From: Hysterangium stoloniferum
Lineage: Eukaryota > Basidiomycota > Agaricomycetes > Hysterangiales > Hysterangiaceae
NCBI GenBank assembly: GCA_015178975.1
Contig: WHVD01000068.1
Location: 1-64,000 of the forward strand
Direction: 5' to 3'
Length of the DNA: 64,000 bases
Position numbers and translations under genes: made by a program
Shown: piece by piece, positions 57,701 through 64,000 of the stretch
Layout: every line of letters begins with the position of its first letter
Numbering within the stretch: position 1 is the stretch's first letter
Notes under the pieces: model-generated
Database searches by the model: none
Told to the model about the DNA's origin: nothing
The model's input: the letters and a program-made list of their open reading frames with translations, nothing else

Positions 57701-60700
57701 AAGAACCTCAGCCTAGATTTACAATCCATATCCCACCTCGTCCTTGACCTATTGAAGAAAAAGAGGAGATGAGGGAAGAGTCCCAATTAGTGTCTAACGT
57801 ACCTGACTATCCTCGTGGAATAACAAGATCTGGTAAAGTACGGGAAGGAATTCGAAGTTTATTGTCAGTCGAAGAAAAAGAATTGGAAGATTCTAACGTA
57901 CCAGTTATTTTCTCGACTTTGGGCAATCCGACGATTGAGGAGGCATTGAATATGCCAGGAGATGAAGGAGTAGCTTGGGAAGAAGCTAGGCAAGCGGAGT
58001 GGAAGAATATGATAGAACATAACGTATTCGGTGCACCTGAAGAACCACCACCAGGAACACGTGTTTTAAGAACTGGAACGGTGTGTCGTGGATCGTACAA
58101 GAATGGTGAATTAATAAAAAGGAAAGTACGAATCGTCGTAAAGGGATTTAGTCAAATTCCTGGATTACATTTTAATGAAACATACGCACCAGTCATGAAG
58201 TGGGAAATGTTCCGAATTTTATTGGCGCTGGGAGCAATAACAAATTCAGCTATATGTCAATTCAATGTTAAATTGGCGTACTTACATGGGACGATGAAAG
58301 AAAAGGTTTGGTTCAACAACCAGAGGGGTTTGAAGAACCCGGAAAGGAGAATCTAGCATTACCGCTATTGAAGGCTCTATATGGAACAAAACAGGGAGGC
58401 AATGAGTGGAGAAAAATGCTGTATGATTTTATGGTTAAAGAACTCACCTGGTTCTGTTCCGATTTTGACAGTGCTACATTCTTCAAAATATGGGATGACG
58501 GAAGTTGGGCCGTAGTTGCATTTTGGGTGGATGACACAACTGCTGTAGGTGATGAAAAATGGCTCTTAGATCTCGAAAAAGCATTTCGCGAATGATTTGG
58601 AATTTCGAGCGAAGGCAAAGCCCATTGGATATTGGGAACAAGTATCCGTCGAGATGCTGAATTGAAATCAGTATTCATATCGCAGAAAGAATATATCGAG
58701 AATATAGTGAAGAAGTTCAACGTACAAAATTCCAAGCCAATTCAAACTCCCATATCACTTGGAATCGATTTCACCTCTATTATTCATCCAGATACTGAGG
58801 AAGAACGAAATGAAGTCGAAAAATTGCCCTATCGCGAACTTATTGGAAGTTTGATGTTCGCAGCTACAGTATCACATCCCAATATCACATATTCTGTTAA
58901 CAAACTATCTCAATATTCGTCAAATCCCATGGGAATACATTGGGACTTAGCTAAACACATCCTACAATATTTGTATACGACTCGTGATTTCAAGCTTCGA
59001 TTAGGAGGACAAGCACTTTGTCTGCATGGATATTCAGACACCGATTTCGCAGGAGATCAAGAGGAGAGACGTTCAACAGGTGGATATGCAATTTTTTTAG
59101 GTTCAGGAATGGTATCTTGGTCTTCGAGGAAGCAGTCAACAGTCACCCTTTCATCCACAGAAGTGGAGTATATTGCACTTTTGGAAGCGGCTCGCGAAAT
59201 CATGTGGACGCGTTCATTTCCTCGAAGAACTTAATATAATATATGAAGAACCGACGGCAATTTTTGAAGATAATCAAGGTACTATCGCATTCACTCAAAA
59301 CCAACGCGCCTTGAGAAGGATGAAACACATTGAAGTGAAATATCACTTCATTCGTCATTTGATTGAAAATGGCACTATTCAACTTATTTATTGATCGACT
59401 AAACTAATGACTGCGGATATATTGACGAAACCACTCTCCTCACCCATTCACTACCATCACATGGAACATTTAGGACTTACTTCTTCAAAACTCGAGGAGG
59501 AGTATTAGGTATAACAAGTATTGCAGAAGTAAGCGCACATATGAAAAAGGTGACACAAAAATGTCTCGAAAAGATGCAATGCGTCATATGTTCAATCTCC
59601 TCTCGAATGTACTCTTATATACGTGTAGTATAGTTAGGGAATCTCTCAGCGAACGTTTATTCACTGAGAGTAAGTGATATGTGTATTGCCTCATCACAAA
59701 AACAAAACTTATTATGTATTTAGTACTTAAACGTCTTTAGGTATTGTATAATATAGCAAACATTTATTCGCTGAGATACTTAAATGTCTTTACATAGGTA
59801 CGTCTTCCAACCTATTTTGTAATTCATCATCTGATAAATTTGTATATTCGCATACTGGTGGTGACACAGGGATTGTATCCAGCTGAAAAAGGGTATACAT
59901 TACCCCTCTCATTCGCCTCAATGAGTGTATGGCCTGACGAATCGACAATTGTAGAACCTGTTTTACTCAACATAACGTGATATCCATCTTTGAAAAACTG
60001 TGCAGGATTAAGGAGTCACACCTTAACTTCTGGAGTCCATTCGACATTGGGAATTTCACCTATAAACTCTGGACCATGTTCCGTAACCTTGAAATGCAAT
60101 GTTCCAATACCTCTGGCATGAATATAAGTGCCATTTGCTGTTTGGATTTTCTTCAGGTTCTTATATGCCATAAAATTGTGTAAGTCATACATACTCGGCA
60201 CATAATGTCCTGATGCTGCGGAATCCAGGAAATATTTATGTGGCACACTCTCCTTGGTCAAGAAAAGTGTGGATTCAATGGCAGTAAACATTCCCCTACT
60301 TGCAACTGAGGGAGATGGCATATTTCCAGATGAGTTGTTACTTCTATTTTGGTTCTTCCAATTTTCAGATCACTGAGCATATCTTTGTTTTCTTTTAGGA
60401 CAATTGCTTGCCCAATGTGACAAATCCCCGCATTCAAAACAACCAGATTGTGGAGTACTCCTCCTGATCTGTGTTCCTCACGGAATGGTGGCACGACCAC
60501 GACCCCTATTACAATACACTCCTCGTTGTGTACTGATTCCCCTCTGGGGGCAAAACGTGGAACCTTCACCCCTCTGGGCACAAAATGTGGAACCTTTGCC
60601 ATAGCCTGGATGTATTTCCTTTCAAATCTCAACTTGACGCAGTTTATTAACTACTTCCTCCACAGTATCAATGTCATAATTGATTGTTGTTGACATTATA

Positions 60701-61545
60701 TTGAAATCCTCGGGTAGTGTACTCATGAATAGGCTGAGGTAGTCAGCATTCGTGATGGCATGACCAGCCTCCAACAATTTATGTAAGTCTGATGGAGTCC
60801 ATTTGGGATTTATATTCGATAATTCCTGTCCCATCGTAACACATACAAACAAGTTTGGAAAGTAGCGTCGCACGCTTATTGGCCAATCGCATTCTGTAAG
60901 TCGTCTTCAATGTTTCCCATGCTCTGACTGGATTACTATCCACCATTATAGCCACCCTGGGCTCATCTTCAATGCGCAGCATTATTTCGCTATAGGCCCT
61001 CTTCTTTCAAAGCTCCCAGGCCTCTTCAATCTCTAGCTCCTCCTTTGTAGGAACTTTTGAATCTGCACGTACTGGATCCACCAGTTCTCCTGTTACAACC
61101 TTCCATTGGTTTAAAGACTCCAGCACGGTTTTCATACTCGCACTCCAAGTAAAATAGTTGTCTTTGCGTAACTTCGAAAAAACTTGGTAAGCACTCCCAG
61201 TGCTTATTTCATAATTCTTAATTTTGTCCAGGGTAGTCATTTGAGTGATAAATTAGGATGGCTTGCTTATTGTATGTTATTAATATAAAGAGCTGGGGCC
61301 CATAACCTAAAGACGTTTAAGTACTAAATACATAGATAAGTTTTGTTTCATGATGAGGCAATTGACATATCACTTACTCTCAGCGGTTAAATGTTTGCTG
61401 AGAGATTCCCTGGCTATACTACGCATATATAATAGTACATTCGAGAGGAGATTGAACAATATGACGCATTGCGTCTTTTCAAGACATTTTTGTCTCACCT
61501 TCTTCGTACAAGCGCTTACTTCTTTAATGCTTGTTAAACCTAATA
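51756..61545 (-). mobile_element. Complete Ty1/copia element (minus), split by a second copia; target duplication AGTGC
   Basis: Both ends are present: LTRs at 51756-52046 and 61308-61545, with AGTGC at 51751-51755 and 61546-61550. Without the nested element it is about 4.88 kb. In minus-strand order it carries Gag with a start MTTLDKIKNYEISTGSAYQ near 61.24 kb, protease, GAG-pre-integrase and integrase, then reverse transcriptase and RNase H ending near 52.19 kb. It is a fossil with roughly ten or more breaks. The LTRs differ at about 13 of 238 shared positions by eye, and the right LTR lacks about 50 bp present in the left, so it is older than its nested guest. It lies in intron 2 of the coiled-coil gene. 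Confidence 0.9.
54884..59792 (+). mobile_element. Full-length Ty1/copia element (plus) nested in its relative; target duplication CATAG
   Basis: LTRs of 290 bp at 54884-55173 and 59503-59792 both start TATTAGGTATAAC and end GTCTTTA. CATAG flanks it at 54879-54883 and 59793-59797, and the host copia continues on either side. Parts in order: Gag with a UBN2-like domain and the CCHC knuckle CFECGDLSHWASDC; protease with FLDSTASGHYV; GAG-pre-integrase WHQRLGHLSMNAI; integrase (HMDLAGP, MTDNGTE); reverse transcriptase (FWVDDTTAVG); RNase H (SSTEVEYIAL, FEDNQGTIAF). It looks nearly whole, with about three breaks in the polyprotein. The LTRs differ at about 12 of 290 positions, mostly transitions at CpG, so it is moderately old. 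Confidence 0.92.
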
Positions 61546-61612
61546 AGTGCTAACAACTCGATAGTGTAGGCTCCAAGTGTCTTATCATCTGAAGGAGAGG
61601 ACAAGTTGGGAG

Positions 61613-62080
61613 GTGTTTATAATTACTATAATCTCAAATATTTACTAATAAAAGTCTTATTTTTACAAAACTCCATCTTTAAATAGTGATATCTATTCTG
61701 AAACAATTATATCATCAAAAAAGAACCATCAGAAATAGTTCTCCATATTACATCTTATACAACCCATAGTTATTTAACAAATTCTATTGTATATAATTTC
61801 CTTCCTTTTACAGATGCCTACTAATACTTTTATTAGTACTTCGTTTTTTAAAAGTAGTAATGTAGTTATTTCGATGTAAAATATGGAAAATATTATTGGA
61901 AATTTTTCATACCACAGCTGTCTTTATTAAGTAAAACCCTCTATATATTCTGGGTATGTTGAATCAAGTAGAAATCTGTTCAGATTGACAGATCCATTCC
62001 AAAGTAATACATATGTATTTAGAGGTGCCAATACATATGCATGGAATGGACTATTTAAAGGTATCTATTTTTTAAAAGTA
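61613..62080. other. AT-rich spacer, no recognised gene
   Basis: Strongly AT-rich with no frame of note. It may be intron or downstream sequence of the coiled-coil gene. Confidence 0.4.
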
Positions 62081-62291
62081 CAGTGACTTACAAAACGTAT
62101 CCAATGTTTTGTAGTTTCAGCTTATGTATGCTATATCCCAGTAGATAAAATAGTAGAAATCACCAAAATATTTGTGAACATGACCTATCATGTATATATG
62201 TATATGGTAGAACTATATTATGTAATATCCATATATGGAAACACTATGAATATTTTAATGGAGAGGGTTCATTGGATACGTTTTGTAACTG
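62081..62291. mobile_element. Small MITE (211 bp) with terminal inverted repeats
   Basis: The left end CAGTGACTTACAAAACGTAT and the reverse complement of the right end CATTGGATACGTTTTGTAAC share 19 identical positions (TTACAAAACGTATCCAATG apart from one base at the left). It is preceded by TA, as for mariner-type elements; a TA on the right is not clear. No coding capacity. Confidence 0.65.
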
Positions 62292-62373
62292 ACAGGTTCT
62301 AGCATGAAAACCATGTGCCTATGTTGATTGTTTGCAGTTGTTTATGTTTTTCAACATGTCATGTGATCATTCT

Positions 62374-62900
62374 TTTTTTTGATATATTTGTATCCCGCTT
62401 CAAGCAACAATGGCTAACTGCGGCTAGGGGGTGAAAAGGCCCCCAGAGAAACTATGCTACGGTGGTACGAAGTTCCGAGTGAGCTACATGCGTGGAAGGG
62501 ATTTTAGTAAGCAAAGGGGGGGCATGTAGATATACATGGTATAGAGCTGAGGCCTTGAGGCCTTGGGCCAAAGCCCCAAGAAAAGCCCGAGATCCTGCTA
62601 GCAGGCGTCGACAAGGGCTGCAGGCACACTGAAGTCTTGCATTGCTAGTGCATAGGTGAATGCTGGAGTCGGGGGTGGGTAGGAAGGGTAGACTGCTGCC
62701 AGGCAGCAGTCATGGTTGGTAGGTGCCAGTGACATTCCGCAGATGACACTGGTGCGTGGCTGAAGGCTGCCGACTTTGACAGAGCAGTGAATTCAGAGGC
62801 CTCCAAACCTGTTCACTGTCATCTGCCTCTCCGCCCCTCACCACGAGCACTGGGGGCCCCAACCCCAGAGGCAGGTGGTGGTCATGGAACAAGAGAGCCT
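62374..62900 (-). mobile_element. 5'-truncated LINE with perfect 17-bp target duplication
   Basis: TGTCATGTGATCATTCT occurs exactly at 62357-62373 and 62901-62917. The insert starts with seven T then GATATATTTGTATCCCGC, the same reversed poly-A end as the LINE at 35239, and shares TAACTGCGGC and GAGTGAGCTACATG with it. The minus-strand reading has only a 60-codon tail (62892-62710), so mainly 3' untranslated sequence survived. The perfect duplication points to a recent insertion. Confidence 0.9.
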
Positions 62901-62980
62901 TGTCATGTGATCATTCTATACTACAGTATAAGTAGAAGGGTTTCCTCAGCTAAGATTCCCTCAATTCTAACTATGCATCC

Positions 62981-63863
62981 TGTTAAGTTCCGTATCTCGG
63001 GGTGGATATTCCGGGGATATTCCGGACACTTCCCAGAAATATGTCCTCAGAGTTTCGGGGAATTAGTCCGGGAGTTTCCGGGGATTAGTAATGGGAGTAT
63101 CGGAATATTACCAGAGTACAGATGGACTTGGCTTCAGCTTATGTGCTGCGCCCTCGTGCACTCACTTGGGTGTCCATATTTCAGAGGATGAATATATGTC
63201 GGAATGTTTATAGATACTTGGAAGTTCCAGGAGTTCCGGATATCTGGAGTCCAGAGAGTTCCGAAGATTGAGCGTACAGAAAGACAGAAGAGATACAAAC
63301 TAATTCGAGATTAAAACTAAAGAGTAAGTACATGGCTATGGAAGACTATATAGATGTTCCGGTAATTGTACTACAAATCTAGAGGTATAATAAGACAGAT
63401 TAGGATGAAGATTCCGAAACGGGAATACAACAAGAACAATAAACAAGCGAATGAATAACTGTTAACCTGTCAGTTACTAAATATGGAACAAGGATGAGGT
63501 TCGGAAATATGGAAACTATAAATGTTCCATAGTTGGAAGTCAGGTCGGATTTTGAGGTGGATGTCAGAAAGTCGGATTGGAGACTTGGGGTGGAAAGTTG
63601 GATCAGAGATGGGAGTCTGACTGGGAGTCTGACCGGGAGTCTGACCGGAAGTCTGACCGGAAGTCTGACTGGGAGTCTGACCGGAAGTCTGACTGGGAGT
63701 CTGACCGGAAGTCTGACCGGGAGTCTGACTGGAAGTCACCTTGAAGGGATGAGGATCAGGTTCCAGTGGATTCTGGATCTTGATACTGGTCTGGAAGATG
63801 GTTGGGACCCAGAGATAATATCCAGGAAATACTCCGAAGAGTTTCCAGGAACGGATCTTGACA
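62981..63863 (-). repeat. Solo LTR (883 bp), target duplication CATCC
   Basis: On the plus strand it starts TGTTAAGTTCCG and ends GGATCTTGACA, flanked by CATCC at 62976-62980 and 63864-63868. It contains the GCTGAAGCCAAGTCC box in reverse (63124-63155) and a 12-bp minisatellite. CpG are retained. A CpG-poor relative lies at 44730-45365. Confidence 0.85.
63600..63737. repeat. 12-bp minisatellite in the LTR
   Basis: About ten units of GGGAGTCTGACC or GGAAGTCTGACC, alternating irregularly. Being a multiple of three, the array keeps frames open in both directions (GSLT and SQTPG repeats), which are artefacts. Confidence 0.9.
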
Positions 63864-64000
63864 CATCCCCTTTCCACTGCTGCCCAGTATGAGATCCTTT
63901 TTCTACTTAATGCTGGCCATTTGGCCAGACATATTTCAGTTTCTACTGGTTATAGCTATGCTACTATCTCTAGACTTTGTTCTAAACACTGTTCCCACCT

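Larger units (their letters stand above)
49969..61612 (+). pseudogene. Charged coiled-coil gene whose introns contain retroelements
   Basis: Three exons fit: 49969-50198, 51661-51721 and 61565-61612. The phases match at both junctions (2+1, then 0), and the donors GTATCAG and GTAGGTG and acceptors ACAAG and GATAG are usable. Exon 1 starts MSSNNRTTSSLLGPVSMLSL and then becomes strongly charged (RKDTKLLVAAERAKEERKKR); exon 2 continues VKVKQEKAEAEARK. This is a long helix/coiled coil like that of a repeat-rich basidiomycete family of unknown function, whose usual Cys-rich C-terminus I did not find. Intron 1 holds a probable solo LTR. Intron 2, which would otherwise be only about 48 bp, holds a copia element. 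A TGA interrupts exon 1 at about codon 24, in a CpG-poor setting where CGA-to-TGA decay is plausible. The 3' end is unknown; the AT-rich DNA after 61612 begins with a donor-like GTGTTT. Probably dead. Confidence 0.45.

Noticed and set aside
63470-63892. Two overlapping frames of about 120-135 codons with GSLT and SQTPG repeats
   Set aside because: They come from a 12-bp minisatellite inside a solo LTR; the array length keeps frames open in both directions.

Overview
The window looks like a repeat-rich stretch of an agaricomycete (mushroom-forming basidiomycete) genome. Support: short GT-AG introns of about 45-67 bp with CTAAC/CTGAC-type branch points; two genes of the DUF6533 membrane-protein family, which is typical of Agaricomycetes; Ty3/gypsy and Ty1/copia elements with basidiomycete-type Gag proteins; Tad-like LINE tails; and blocks almost free of CpG, as expected where repeats are methylated or mutated RIP-style. 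I cannot name the species. No rRNA, convincing tRNA or CRISPR array was seen. All alignments and counts were made by eye.

Layout. 1-5.3 kb: a Ty3/gypsy Gag/protease region on the minus strand, then an old CpG-poor copia remnant split by a younger solo LTR. 5.9-24.2 kb: three copies (A, B, C) of a 3-4 kb segment carrying an unrecognised multi-exon gene. Only copy B looks open through its first four exons. A decayed CCT3 chaperonin gene lies between A and B. A DUF6533 gene and a partial unknown minus-strand gene lie between B and C. 24.2-29.5 kb: an aldo-keto-reductase-like scrap, another old copia remnant, and a broken minus-strand P-loop NTPase-family gene. 29.6-43.3 kb: a patchwork of one unclassified modular repeat in direct and inverted copies, invaded by LTRs and a LINE, and carrying a 134-bp piece of the A/B/C gene. 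43.4-45.8 kb: CpG-poor LTR remnants. 45.9-47.3 kb: a second DUF6533 gene (minus). 50.0-61.6 kb: a small coiled-coil gene whose introns hold a probable solo LTR and a complete copia element, which itself contains a second copia element. 62.1-63.9 kb: a MITE, a truncated LINE with a 17-bp target duplication, and a solo LTR.

The host genes form no obvious pathway; the window is mainly a record of duplication and insertion. Target-site duplications let many insertions be ordered: segment duplication, then LTR insertion into single copies; copia into intron, then copia into copia. The strongest unusual signals are (1) a roughly 6-kb domain where CpG is nearly abolished while sister copies 8-10 kb away keep it, and (2) the unclassified modular repeat that picked up a host gene fragment.
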